64,000 nucleotides of DNA from Eggerthellaceae bacterium UBA3686 (GCA_002371495.1 DFIX01000019.1:40434-104433), one strand, 5' to 3'; positions 1-8,392 are shown, counted from the first letter of the stretch. The notes: a model not told the origin generated them from the letters alone. Program-made: numbers and translations.

Positions 1-106
1 ACGGGCACTTGTCAAGCGTAATGCCCGCCATCATCTGGATGGGCTTCCCGCATCCAGGGCACTTCATCGGGCCGCCGCCGCCAGCATCAGATGGTCTAAA
101 GCACAT
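1..106 (-). CDS. Small zinc-ribbon protein, partial at window edge
   Basis: The reverse strand reads a strong Shine-Dalgarno site (AAGGAGG, about 114-120) and then ATG at 106, giving MCFRPSDAGGGG, PMKCPGCGKPIQMMAG and on to LDKCP before the window ends. One CxxC pair is visible, with a further Cys that probably opens the second pair, so this is a short zinc-ribbon protein. Very short proteins starting MCFRP are familiar from Eggerthella-type genomes, but their function is unknown. Only 35 codons are visible, so the length and C-terminus are open. It is divergent from the MFS gene to its right. Confidence 0.6.
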   Translation of the reverse strand, partial: MCFRPSDAGGGGPMKCPGCGKPIQMMAGITLDKCP

Positions 107-758
107 AAGATTCCTCCTTCATCGGATTTGCTCGAACGAAAAAGACATCGCTCGGGCCTTACTGCGCCACGCGCCCTGCCCCATTCCAGAGCGTTATGAC
201 TTGCTCACATTATAATCAACTTGCAACTATTTTTGCGCGGAACTTTCGCCCCTGTCGGTCAGATGAACGCCAAAGGCGCCCGAAACCATGCCTTGCTGAG
301 GTTTCGAAGCCTCTGCCCTAGCGGCGTTTGCGCCTACTATATATAAGTGTAAAGCGTGCTCAGAAATTAATTAACTCGTGTTCACACTTATAGTACGAGC
401 AGCGGCTCTCTGTGTTATTATGCTCTGATGTAGGTTTCGTGAGCGAATGCCTACAAATGAGCGCTTGGCTTAGGGGTGAAGATTCATCAGGCCTTGCGCA
501 TCGTAGAAAGAGAATCGTAGAAAGGAGGATCCCTGCAGTCGTTTCTTCCGTCCCATCGCTTCCACGCGGCGGGTCCGCTGTTTAGGGGACAGCTTGAATA
601 CGGAGGCGTCCGTAAGTCATGAATGCGAATGCGTCCGTGATTTCCCGCCCGCAAGCGCGCAGACGGTATTGCCACTGCAGTGAGAGCTGAGGCTCACGGC
701 TTCAAATCAATTGGGGATAGAAGCCGCTTACTTGAATAATCCTTTAAAGGAGGGATTG
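107..758 (+). promoter_or_regulatory. 650-bp leader/promoter region of the MFS gene
   Basis: No convincing gene lies here. Visible signals are a nested inverted repeat at 267-328 (AACGCC/GGCGTT outside CGAAACC/GGTTTCG), a 9-bp inverted repeat TATAAGTGT (342-350) / ACACTTATA (384-392) that looks like an operator, a possible -10 box TATTAT at 416-421, and two short direct repeats (TCGTAGAAAG at 501 and 515; GCGTCCGT at 606 and 631). If transcription starts near 428 the mRNA would carry a 5' untranslated region of about 330 nt. The assignments are inferred from pattern only. Confidence 0.4.
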
Positions 759-2480
759 ATGGATAACAAAGAGTTTACCGTCTCTGAGGTTATCGACTCA
801 TTCGGTATCAACGGTCATACCTGGCTGATGTTCATCCTGCTGGGCCTGGCAAACATCTTCGACGGTTATGACTTCATGGTCATTAACGTCACGAACAGCT
901 ACGTCGCAGCCACGTTCTGGCCCGACGCTTTCGCGCTGAACGACGCTGGCAAGATGGCTCTTCAGCCGCAGTACTCGGCCCTCATGGGCTCGCTGACCAC
1001 CTGGGGCCTGCTGGGCATGGTGCTCGGCGGTGCTACCGGCGGCATCCTCTCTGACCGCATTGGTCGTAAGAAGATGCTGACCATCGCCGTTCTGTTCTAC
1101 GGCGTGTTCACCCTGCCGCAGGCGTTCGCTAACGACGTGTACTTCTTCGCAGCGTTCCGTCTGATCGCCGGCTTCGGCGTCGGCTCCTGCATCCCGGTTG
1201 TTACGACCTGCTTCTCTGAGACCATCCCGTCTCAGCACCGTGGCGTGTTCGTGACCTTCGGCATGGCCTTCATGGTCGCCGGCTGGGTGCTCGCAGGCCT
1301 GATCGGCAACCCGATTGCTTCGAACACCGCTTCGATCATCCCTGGCTTCACCGATGGTGCCATCAAGACCGCAGCTTCCCTGCGTCCTGACGGAACCGAG
1401 GTCATCTTCTGCCAGAACTGGCGCCTTTGCTACCTGATCGGCGCTCTGCCCATCGTGTACGGCATTGCCCTGTTCTTCCTGATGCATGAAACTCCGCACT
1501 GGTACGCCAACAGTGGCCAGAAGGAGAAGGCTTGCCAGGCTCTTATGGACATCGCCCATAAGCATCATGACGACAAGGCTCATTACGACGCCAACCTGCT
1601 CGTCGTTCCTCCGAAACCTGCAAACGTCGGCCCGAACGTACTGTTCTCCAAGAAGTACATCGTCGCTACCGCTGCTATTTGGTGCACCTACTTCGTGGGC
1701 CAGTTCTGCGTGTACGGCATGAACGCTTGGATTCCGACCTGGTTCCAGGGCGTTGGCTACTCTGCAGCTGACTCCACGAACCTGCAGACTTGGAACAACT
1801 TCGCAGCTATCCTTTCGAACGTGTCCGTAGGCTTCGTCTCTGACCGCATCGGCCGTAAGAAGAACCTCGCCGCGTCCTGGATTGCCTGCATCGTCGCCAT
1901 CGTTCTGTGCTCGATGTTCGTCCAGCCCAACAACATGGTGCTGTGCGTCATCCTGATGCTGCTGTTCGGCTTCTGCCTGAACTACGCCATCACGGCTGTC
2001 CAGCCGCTGATGCCCGAGAGCTATCCGACCGCCCTGCGTAACACCGGCGTCGCTTGGTGCCAGGCGTTCGCTCGCTTCGGTGGTTCCGGCTCCTCCATCG
2101 TCCTCGGCGCAATCGCTGGTTCTGCTATGTTCCAGACCGACGGTGCCACCAACTGGTCGATGGTCGTGCTCGTCCTCATCGTTCCGTTCATCCTCGGCTT
2201 CATCTGCACGATCCTGTTCGTGCGCGAGACCGGCGGCAAGACGATGGACCAGCTGGCTGCAGAAGCAACGACCGAAGACAAGTCCGATACTGGTCAGACT
2301 CAGTTCATCATCATGATGATCGTGGCTGCCATCCTCTTCGTCCTCTGCATCGTTTGCCCGCTCGTGGTTAACGGTTGGTCGAAGAGCCCGATGGCTCTGC
2401 CGCTGATGACCATCGGCATGCTGCTCCCGTTCGTCTACTTCTTCATCTTCGCAACTCCGCAGATCAAGAACTCCAAGTAG
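759..2480 (+). CDS. MFS transporter, AAHS-like (aromatic acid/organic acid symporter type)
   Basis: This 573-residue inner-membrane permease carries the MFS loop motif GGILSDRIGRKK after TM2-3 and a second copy, GFVSDRIGRKK, after TM8, so both six-helix halves are present. The N-terminal motif GYDFMVINVT and the general form resemble the aromatic-acid:H+ symporter and metabolite:H+ symporter families; the substrate cannot be read. I chose ATG 759 over an in-frame TTG at 711 because AAAGGAGGG stands just upstream. The last 60 residues add two further hydrophobic segments beyond the usual 12. Codon use is strongly biased to CTG, GGC, ATC and TCC, typical of a highly expressed gene. A strong terminator follows. 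Confidence 0.85.
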   Translation: MDNKEFTVSEVIDSFGINGHTWLMFILLGLANIFDGYDFMVINVTNSYVAATFWPDAFALNDAGKMALQPQYSALMGSLTTWGLLGMVLGGATGGILSDRIGRKKMLTIAVLFYGVFTLPQAFANDVYFFAAFRLIAGFGVGSCIPVVTTCFSETIPSQHRGVFVTFGMAFMVAGWVLAGLIGNPIASNTASIIPGFTDGAIKTAASLRPDGTEVIFCQNWRLCYLIGALPIVYGIALFFLMHETPHWYANSGQKEKACQALMDIAHKHHDDKAHYDANLLVVPPKPANVGPNVLFSKKYIVATAAIWCTYFVGQFCVYGMNAWIPTWFQGVGYSAADSTNLQTWNNFAAILSNVSVGFVSDRIGRKKNLAASWIACIVAIVLCSMFVQPNNMVLCVILMLLFGFCLNYAITAVQPLMPESYPTALRNTGVAWCQAFARFGGSGSSIVLGAIAGSAMFQTDGATNWSMVVLVLIVPFILGFICTILFVRETGGKTMDQLAAEATTEDKSDTGQTQFIIMMIVAAILFVLCIVCPLVVNGWSKSPMALPLMTIGMLLPFVYFFIFATPQIKNSK

Positions 2481-2524
2481 TTGACGCGCGTAGCGCATTG
2501 GCTTATCGATACCGATTTGCCTGC

Positions 2525-2558
2525 AAGGAAGCCCCAGAAATCTGGGGCTTCCTTTTTT
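2525..2558 (+). terminator. Rho-independent terminator of the MFS gene
   Basis: A 14-bp perfect stem (AAGGAAGCCCCAGA paired with its complement at 2541-2554) is followed by a run of T. It starts 44 bp after the MFS stop codon. Confidence 0.9.
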
Positions 2559-2610
2559 CGATTGTCTGCCATTTGCTGTTACTGTTCGCTCTGGCCTCTC
2601 GATCGTCCGC

Positions 2611-2770
2611 CCAGGTCGGCGGCAGGGCGCTAGAAGATATGACCGATGATTAACCGGTCGGAGCCTCCCTTTCTGAATGTTCGTGGGTTAGGCCTACAGC
2701 TCCTAGCGTTTTTCGTAAATTAGAAGTCAGTAGCGGCGGTTGTCGGCTACGCACCCAGTCGCCGACCTGG
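2611..2770. repeat. Family-2 hairpin repeat, copy 1
   Basis: The outer arms CCAGGTCGGCGGC (2611-2623) and GTCGCCGACCTGG (2758-2770) pair over 13 bp with one G-T wobble. The interior holds the family-2 core: GCAGGGCGCTAG (2622-2633), GGCCTACAGCTCCTAGCG (2691-2708), and GTAGC...GGCTACGCACCC (2730-2756). Compared with the other two copies it has about 55 extra bases after the first core block. It fills most of the gap between the MFS terminator and the next gene. Confidence 0.7.
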
Positions 2771-2890
2771 TCTACTGCGGCCTGAAAAGAAAACATTTGC
2801 TGAAGCAGAGCACGAATCGGCTAGCGCGTAGCGACACATTCCCTGATATACTTGGAGAGCTAAACCGCCCTACATACACAGAGGTCTTAT

Positions 2891-3232
2891 ATGGCAAAGA
2901 TATCCAAAAAGCAACGCTCTGCACTCAGGCAAATTGACGCGCTGGAGGCTAAGCGCAAGCGCGAAATGATACTGGGACTCGTATCCATCGTCGTCATGGC
3001 CGGGCTCATCATCTTATACAACCTGTTTACATATCAACTCGGCATCATCGACCCAGGAAACCAGGTACTTCGCGCCATCTTGTACACTATCGCCATGGTA
3101 ATAGCCGGCTACTGCGGCATTATGTTCATGCGCGGTTCGAAGAAGAAACGCGAAATAGACGGCCTACGCCAAAGTACCGGAATATCGCGCGAGACACTCG
3201 AGGCCTGGAAACGCGGAGAGTACAACGAATAG
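2891..3232 (+). CDS. Small two-TM membrane protein of unknown function
   Basis: This 113-residue protein begins with a lysine/arginine-rich cytosolic segment (MAKISKKQRSALRQ, then EAKRKRE), has two hydrophobic segments at roughly 28-48 and 62-80, and ends in a charged tail. I do not recognise the family. The start ATG at 2891 has a weak upstream AGAGGT. The gene sits alone between the MFS gene and a convergent gene, and a stable stem-loop follows it. Both termini are probably cytosolic by the positive-inside rule. Confidence 0.7.
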   Translation: MAKISKKQRSALRQIDALEAKRKREMILGLVSIVVMAGLIILYNLFTYQLGIIDPGNQVLRAILYTIAMVIAGYCGIMFMRGSKKKREIDGLRQSTGISRETLEAWKRGEYNE

Positions 3233-3260
3233 CGCTTCGTCGCTCCCCTTTTTGCAAAGA

Positions 3261-3310
3261 CAATCGCCTGACAAGCCGATATCGAACTGATACGTCTTGT
3301 CAGGCGATTG
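3261..3310 (+). terminator. Stem-loop after the small membrane protein gene
   Basis: A perfect 15-bp stem (CAATCGCCTGACAAG and its complement at 3296-3310) has a 20-nt loop and only an impure T tract (TTGTTG). It lies between convergent genes and could act for either strand, although the reverse strand lacks a T run. Confidence 0.6.
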
Positions 3311-3357
3311 TTGTTGCGTTCGAGCGGTTTTTCATGCGCAGCTATAACCGCGCCCTG

Positions 3358-3966
3358 TTATCGTCCTTGCTGGCGCGCCTCTTCTTCGGCATCTTTCATG
3401 GCGAGGATCTCCTCGTAGGTGATGCCCTTGTTGGTGAAGATGCGCCTCTTCCATTTCTCGAGGCCCGTGTACTCTATGGGTTCGCCTTCGCTTTTTCCCT
3501 TGTAGCTTTCCTTAATGGCCATTGCGATTACGCAGCATGCGGCAATGCGTAGCTTCGAGATGTCTTTCACCTTTATTTCGAGGCAGTGACCGTGGTCGCG
3601 GAATTTGACACGCCCAATGCGGACGTCGAGCTTGCCCGTGCCTTCGTTGCGGAAATCGAGCGGTGGGTCCTGAATGGAGCCGCAGATATCCCATAGCATG
3701 CCCTTGAAGAAGTAATGCTCGAAGATCGTATACGTATGCAACTCGTATTCGTAACGTTCTACGCCCACAAAATACGTGAGCGTATTGGGGTCGAAGCGGA
3801 TTCGCGCCATTTGCCCGCCCAGTCGGTTATAGATCTCGACGCGGTCGTTTTCCTTTGTCCACGCAGACTTCACCGTCAGAAATACATCGCCGTCGGCATA
3901 CCACAGATTGAAGTCTTCGCGCTTGTCGATAGCATCGACTTGCATGTAAACTCGGTTGTTTCTCAA
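3358..3966 (-). CDS. LURP-one-related / Tubby-like fold protein (putative)
   Basis: This 202-residue soluble protein shows alternating beta strands (DVFLTVKSAWTKENDRVEIYNRLGGQMARI) and late on a predicted strand-helix pattern, RIGRVKFRDHGHCLEIKV then KLRIAACCVIAMAI. That layout resembles the LOR/YxjI family, a beta barrel around a buried helix related to phospholipid scramblases. The role of bacterial members is not established. The start is TTG at 3966, preceded by GAGGAG at a good distance; an ATG seven codons in is the alternative. The assignment rests on pattern similarity only. Confidence 0.6.
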   Translation of the reverse strand: MRNNRVYMQVDAIDKREDFNLWYADGDVFLTVKSAWTKENDRVEIYNRLGGQMARIRFDPNTLTYFVGVERYEYELHTYTIFEHYFFKGMLWDICGSIQDPPLDFRNEGTGKLDVRIGRVKFRDHGHCLEIKVKDISKLRIAACCVIAMAIKESYKGKSEGEPIEYTGLEKWKRRIFTNKGITYEEILAMKDAEEEARQQGR

Positions 3967-4075
3967 CAGAAGCTCCTCGCTCGATTTGACGTTCGTAGAT
4001 TATACACGGTTTCAGAACCCCGAACGCCACTAGCAAGACGAGCAGCATTCGTGAAATCGTTCTTGCGAAATCGTT

Positions 4076-4807
4076 TTAGCGCCTGAGTATTACGTAGGCG
4101 TTAAGAGCACCGTCGCGACCATCGGCTTCGTAGCGCTCGACCAGCTCGAAATCGTTTGCAACCTCGGCTATGAGCGCATCGACTTCCTGCACGGTAAAAT
4201 GATGACAGTAACGCAGGGCGTCGGGGTCGTCTTGCCATCCGAGCAGGTAATCGCCCTCATCAAGCACGGCATCAATTTTGACGCGGGCGCGCTCGGTGGT
4301 CTTCTTGGCCTTGGAGGCGAGCTTGCGGTCGTTCATGAACTGCCAAAACGACAAGCACAAGTATCCGGCGGGCTTGACCTGCGCACACATCTGCCGCAGG
4401 AGCTCGGCGCGCAACTCGTAGCTCGGAACATGGTGCATGAACCCGAAAGCTATCACCAAATCGCATTCGGGCACGCTGTTCTCGGCGAAAACGTTTCGAT
4501 CGCGCATAAGCGCTTCTATGATGTCGGCCTCGATCAGGTTGGCGCCGAGCGAGTCGTCCCAAAGCTCGGGGCATGAGTCTACGCAATAACAAAGCGGCAC
4601 TGAATCTGGATTCGAATCGGCGAGGAAACGCTCGAATCGGAGATTTCCGCAGGCAACGTCAAGGACGGACCCCGGCGTTTCCGAAATGGCGACCAGATGC
4701 TCCCAGCCTGGCCAGGGAACCGTGCGCGTCGCCGAGAAAGAGACCGCATTCTGAGCATAGAAACGCCGGTTGATTTCGTTGAGTTCTCGCGCTGATCGAA
4801 TATCCAT
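4076..4807 (-). CDS. Class I SAM methyltransferase, Trm9/ALKBH8-like
   Basis: The 243-residue protein has a Rossmann SAM motif I LDVACGN near residues 49-55, an acidic motif at the end of strand 2 and FGFMHHVPS after strand 4. What points to the Trm9 family is the N-terminal block AVSFSATR..PWPGWEHL, matching the Trm9 pattern (Y-x-x-I-A-V-H-F-S-x-T-R..PWP), and the late RYCHHFTVQEVDAL, matching YRYYHxYxxGEL. Trm9 methylates cm5U34 of tRNA, made by Elongator, to mcm5U34. Its divergent neighbour is Elp3, which supports the same pathway. I start at ATG 4807 because the homologous region begins there; there is no Shine-Dalgarno, and TACAAT lies 6 nt upstream, suggesting a leaderless transcript. 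A generic methyltransferase remains possible. Confidence 0.7.
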   Translation of the reverse strand: MDIRSARELNEINRRFYAQNAVSFSATRTVPWPGWEHLVAISETPGSVLDVACGNLRFERFLADSNPDSVPLCYCVDSCPELWDDSLGANLIEADIIEALMRDRNVFAENSVPECDLVIAFGFMHHVPSYELRAELLRQMCAQVKPAGYLCLSFWQFMNDRKLASKAKKTTERARVKIDAVLDEGDYLLGWQDDPDALRYCHHFTVQEVDALIAEVANDFELVERYEADGRDGALNAYVILRR

Positions 4808-4914
4808 GCATCTATTGTATAGCATGCAATTGCGCAAAAGCGTCGAGATGGACTTATTCGGCGCTGTGAAGGCAAGCAGCACTGCCGATACCGCATTTGG
4901 TTTACCATGACATC
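4808..4914. promoter_or_regulatory. Divergent promoter region, both transcripts probably leaderless
   Basis: Neither flanking gene has a Shine-Dalgarno site. On the minus strand TACAAT is followed by 6 nt and then the methyltransferase ATG. On the plus strand TACCAT (4903-4908) is followed by 6 nt and then the elp3 ATG at 4915. A -10 hexamer six bases before ATG puts the transcription start on the A of the start codon. No good -35 box is visible. Confidence 0.45.
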
Positions 4915-6726
4915 ATGCAACAAGTGATAACGCAAATACTCGACGAGCTCAGGGCCGGCCATACGCTCGACGCCACGCAAATCGACTCACTTCTGCGCGC
5001 GCGTGCGCGCGGCGTGCCAGACGGACGCAAAGCATTCGCCAAGAAGCGGATTCTCCCCTACTACCTGCACGTCAGGCATTGTGAGCCCGAACTGTTCGAA
5101 AGCTGGAACGTCGACGAGCACCTCGACGAGCTGTTCGTAAAGACGATGCAGATGAAGCCCCGCAGGACGGCGTCAGGCGTTGCCACGATAACGGCCATTA
5201 CCAAACCGTGGCCCTGTTCGAGCAATTGCATCTACTGCCCGAACGACATCCGCATGCCCAAGAGCTACCTGCACGACGAGCCAGCCTGTCAACGGGCCGA
5301 GCGCAACTTCTTCGATCCGTACCTGCAGGTCTCGGCGCGTCTTCATGCGCTCGAGCACATGGGACATGCGACCGACAAAGTCGAGCTCATCGTGCTCGGC
5401 GGCACGTGGAGCGATTATGCCCCGGCGTATCGCATATGGTTCGTTCAGAACCTCTTTAGGGCACTAAACGATTCGCGGGACGAACGCGAGACGCACACAC
5501 AAATGCTGAAAGCGCGTTACGGCGAGCTCGGGCTCGAAAGCGACCCCGAAGCGCTCAAACACAGGTCCGAGACTTGGCAAAAGCGAATTGATGTTGGCGA
5601 GATCGACTACAACGAGGCTTTCGACCAACTCTACCGGCAAAGCGCCGCGTGGCGGCGAGCGAGCGAATCGCAAGTCAGTACGCTCGAGAAATTACAGCAC
5701 CAGCACGCCTTGAACGAAAACGCCGAGCACCGCGTGGTCGGCTTGGTGGTCGAGACGCGCCCCGACGCCGTGACCTGCGAACTGCTGCTAGAACTGCGCC
5801 AAATCGGCTGCACCAAGGTCCAGTTGGGCATACAGTCGCTCGATGACGCAATCTTGATGGCCAACGGGCGCCGCTGCGACGCATCAGCTGCCGAGCGCGC
5901 GCTTGGGCTCTGCCGGCTCTTCGGCTTCAAGACCCACGTCCATTTCATGCTGAACCTTTACGGCAGCACGCCCGAGTCCGACATCGCCGATTACCGGCGA
6001 CTCGTGAGCGAACCGGGGTTGCTCCCCGACGAGGTGAAGCTCTATCCCTGTGCCCTCGTTGCGGGAACGAAGCTCGTAGCTTTTCACCAAAGCGGCGCCT
6101 GGCAACCATACAGCGAAGACGAGCTGATTTCGGTACTGTGCGCCGATATGGTCGCCACGCCGGCTTACATGCGCGTCTCACGCATGATACGCGACATTTC
6201 GGCCAAAGATATCCTGGTAGGGAACAAAAAGACGAATCTGCGGCAGCTCGTCGAACAGCAGCTCGCCGAAACGGGCGCTCAGGTGCGCGAGATACGCTAC
6301 CGCGAAATCGGGACGCGCGATGTTGACCCAACCAAGCTCGAACTCTCGCAAATCGAGTACGAAACCGATCTGACAAGCGAGCGTTTCCTTCAGTGGGTGA
6401 CGCCAGAGGGGCGCATCGCGGGGTTCTTGCGGTTGTCGTTGCCCCATGCGGGCGCATTGGACCGCCTTGGACCAACGGCACCGCTCCACGAGGGCGAAGC
6501 CATGATTCGCGAGGTCCACGTGTACGGCTTTGCCGCCAAAATCGCCAAAGAGGGCACCTCGGCCCAGCACCACGGACTCGGAAAAACGCTCGTTGCCACA
6601 GCATGCGACATCGCACGCGAACACGGCTACAATCGCATGAACGTAATCAGCGCCGTCGGAACACGCGGCTACTACCGCAACCTCGGCTTCGAAGAAGCAG
6701 GCCTCTACCAACAAAAGAAGCTGTAA
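4915..6726 (+). CDS. elp3: Elp3-like tRNA uridine(34) acetyltransferase, radical SAM + GNAT
   Basis: This 603-residue protein joins a radical SAM domain to a C-terminal GNAT domain, the Elp3 architecture. The cluster motif is CSSNCIYC (Cys 101, 105, 108), giving the canonical CX3CX2C spacing; archaeal Elp3 often shows CX4CX2C. Other Elp3 marks are FDPYLQ, DKVELIVLGGTW, GLVVETRPD, KVQLGIQS, and in the GNAT part QHHGLGKTL (acetyl-CoA loop) and SAVGTRGYYRNLGF. Elp3 carboxymethylates U34 of tRNA using SAM and acetyl-CoA. The other Elongator subunits are absent, as in known bacterial and archaeal Elp3. I chose ATG 4915 over a TTG at 4897; neither has a ribosome site. The divergent Trm9-like gene suggests that mcm5U is the final product. 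Confidence 0.88.
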   Translation: MQQVITQILDELRAGHTLDATQIDSLLRARARGVPDGRKAFAKKRILPYYLHVRHCEPELFESWNVDEHLDELFVKTMQMKPRRTASGVATITAITKPWPCSSNCIYCPNDIRMPKSYLHDEPACQRAERNFFDPYLQVSARLHALEHMGHATDKVELIVLGGTWSDYAPAYRIWFVQNLFRALNDSRDERETHTQMLKARYGELGLESDPEALKHRSETWQKRIDVGEIDYNEAFDQLYRQSAAWRRASESQVSTLEKLQHQHALNENAEHRVVGLVVETRPDAVTCELLLELRQIGCTKVQLGIQSLDDAILMANGRRCDASAAERALGLCRLFGFKTHVHFMLNLYGSTPESDIADYRRLVSEPGLLPDEVKLYPCALVAGTKLVAFHQSGAWQPYSEDELISVLCADMVATPAYMRVSRMIRDISAKDILVGNKKTNLRQLVEQQLAETGAQVREIRYREIGTRDVDPTKLELSQIEYETDLTSERFLQWVTPEGRIAGFLRLSLPHAGALDRLGPTAPLHEGEAMIREVHVYGFAAKIAKEGTSAQHHGLGKTLVATACDIAREHGYNRMNVISAVGTRGYYRNLGFEEAGLYQQKKL

Positions 6727-6820
6727 TCTGCTCGGCTACTCCGCACGTCCCGCGTAGCTACTGCCGCCTCAGCAGCATCAACGGCAATCCGAGGACTAGC
6801 CCTTATAACTGTTGCGTCCA

Positions 6821-6931
6821 GCGAAAGCGCAGGTGGCAGCACGTGTTCGCTTGGCTTCGGCTTAACCTATATGGATTATCAGGAACAGTGCCTGCAGAAT
6901 CGCTCACACATGCTGCCACCTGCGCTTTCGC
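6821..6931. repeat. Family-1 hairpin repeat, copy A
   Basis: The 21-bp perfect arms (6821-6841 and 6911-6931; left arm starts GCGAAAGCGCAGGTGGCAGC) enclose 69 nt. The interior carries the family-1 core: TTGGCTTCGGCTTAACC, then CAGGAACAGTGCCTGCAG and AATCGCTCA. With copy B it fills the 475-bp gap between the convergent elp3 and thrH genes; I see nothing else there. Confidence 0.85.
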
Positions 6932-7037
6932 TTGCGCTACAGTTTGGGATTAAGAACTGTGTCGGCGAGACCTCCGTTTGGTGAGGAGCTCATCGAGTTA
7001 TGCGGGACAGTCACCGAATGTCCTTTCAGACAATGAA

Positions 7038-7147
7038 GCGTTTCCGCAGGCGGGGGCGTGACTCCGGCGATTCTGCAGCCACTGTTCCTGTCATTCACAT
7101 AGGTTAGGCGAAGCCAAGCCGGAGCGCGCTCCCGCCTGCGGAAACGC
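7038..7147. repeat. Family-1 hairpin repeat, copy B (inverted relative to A)
   Basis: The arms GCGTTTCCGCAGGCGGG (7038-7054) and its exact complement (7131-7147) enclose the reverse-oriented core GATTCTGCAGCCACTG, TTCCTG, CATAGGTTAGGCGAAGCC. The arm sequence differs from copy A at about half the positions yet pairs perfectly. Confidence 0.85.
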
Positions 7148-7201
7148 GGCGGGATGGCAGAAAAGAGAGTCTAGCCATAACGTCGTTTCAGGTAGAGCTT
7201 G

Positions 7202-7801
7202 CTACAGCGCTTGCTTGATGGCAGCCAGCAGATCGTCGAACTCCTCGAATGCCGCAAGCTCGGGGTGCTCGGCGCGAATGGCGTCGGTGCTGCGGAACAG
7301 GAAGCCTGCCTTCGACGCCAGGATCATGCCCAGATCGTTGTGGCTGTCGCCTGCGGCGATGGTTTCGAATCCCATAGCCTGCAGCCCCTTGACCGTCGTG
7401 AGCTTCGACTGCTCGCAGCGCATATGGTAGCCGGTAATCGTGCCGTCATCGGCAACTTCGAGCGAGTTGCAGAACAACGTCGGCCAGCCGAGCTTCTTCA
7501 TGAGCGGCTGCGCGAACTGCTCGAAGGTGTCGGAAAGGATGATGGCCTGCGTAGTGGCGCGCAGCTCGTCGAGGAACTCGCGAGCGCCCGGCAACGGGTC
7601 GATCGTCGCGATGACTTCCTGAATCTGCGGAAGACCCAAGCCGTGTTCGTGCAGAATGCCCAGGCGAAACTTCATCAGCTTGTCGTAATCGGGCTCGTCG
7701 CGCGTCGTGCGCCGCAGCTCGGGTATGCCCGTGGCCTCGGAAAAGGCTATCCAAATCTCGGGTACCAACACGCCTTCCATATCGAGACACACGATGTTCA
7801 C
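7202..7801 (-). CDS. thrH: Phosphoserine phosphatase / homoserine phosphotransferase ThrH
   Basis: This 199-residue HAD-superfamily enzyme matches ThrH along its length: N-terminal LDMEGVLVPEIW (nucleophile Asp; the usual second Asp is replaced by Glu as in ThrH), TTRDEPDYDKLM, QEVIATIDPLPGA, ILSDTFEQF (motif II Ser), a Lys-containing motif III region and AAGDSHNDLGM (motif IV). ThrH dephosphorylates phosphoserine and can move phosphate to homoserine, so it acts in serine/threonine supply. The start is GTG 7801, set by an excellent AAGGAGGTAG upstream. It stands alone, convergent with elp3 and divergent from the QueD-like gene. Confidence 0.9.
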   Translation of the reverse strand: MNIVCLDMEGVLVPEIWIAFSEATGIPELRRTTRDEPDYDKLMKFRLGILHEHGLGLPQIQEVIATIDPLPGAREFLDELRATTQAIILSDTFEQFAQPLMKKLGWPTLFCNSLEVADDGTITGYHMRCEQSKLTTVKGLQAMGFETIAAGDSHNDLGMILASKAGFLFRSTDAIRAEHPELAAFEEFDDLLAAIKQAL

Positions 7802-7930
7802 GACTACCTCCTTCTACGGTGCTTTCCTTACGCATAGATTACAATATTGACGTGGCTGCTGCCACGAATTTAACCTTGCCTTTGCAAATACGATTTTGCG
7901 GATAACCTCCGCAAGCAGAACGGAGCGACC

Positions 7931-8350
7931 ATGTACGGATTGCAGACCGAAGCAGCATTTGATTCCGCCCATTTCCTCACCGATTACTACGGCAAGTGCG
8001 AGAACCTCCACGGTCACCGCTGGCGCGTCGTCGTCGACCTCGCGCAACCCGAGCTTCAGACCGAGGGAACCATGAAAGACATGGTGCTCGATTTCGGCGT
8101 CTTCAAGAAGGCCGTGCGGGCAGAAGCAGACCTCCTCGACCACACTTTCCTCGTTGAAGAGGGCTCTCTTAAACCCGAGACGATCGCCTGCCTTGAATCC
8201 GAGGGTTTTAGCCTGACGGTGCTGCCTTTCCGCACCACGGCCGAAAACCTCGCCCGCTACCTCTTCGACCGCTTGACCGACCAAGGGTTGCCCATCGCTC
8301 AGGTCGAAGTTGACGAAACCCCCAACAACCGCGCCTTTTACCGCGCATAA
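7931..8350 (+). CDS. queD: 6-pyruvoyltetrahydropterin / 6-carboxytetrahydropterin synthase family
   Basis: This 139-residue T-fold protein has the zinc and active-site layout of the family: an early His in FDSAHFL, CENLHGH (catalytic Cys plus two zinc His) at about residues 23-29, the DHTFL segment with the catalytic His, and a final Glu region (VEVDETPNN). In bacteria such proteins are usually QueD, which makes 6-carboxy-tetrahydropterin on the way to preQ0 and queuosine; a PTPS role is the alternative. No other queuosine gene is in the window. A GGAG lies upstream of ATG 7931. Confidence 0.8.
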   Translation: MYGLQTEAAFDSAHFLTDYYGKCENLHGHRWRVVVDLAQPELQTEGTMKDMVLDFGVFKKAVRAEADLLDHTFLVEEGSLKPETIACLESEGFSLTVLPFRTTAENLARYLFDRLTDQGLPIAQVEVDETPNNRAFYRA

Positions 8351-8352
8351 GG

Positions 8353-8392
8353 GCTCAGCCAAGCCAAAGCGCGCCGCTGTCTGCGGAAACGC
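8353..8392. repeat. Family-1 remnant (one arm with part of the core)
   Basis: A single right-hand end is present: AGCCAAGCC, then GCGCGCC and the arm end CTGCGGAAACGC. No matching left arm is visible, so this is a truncated copy between the convergent queD-like and cysE genes. Confidence 0.5.
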
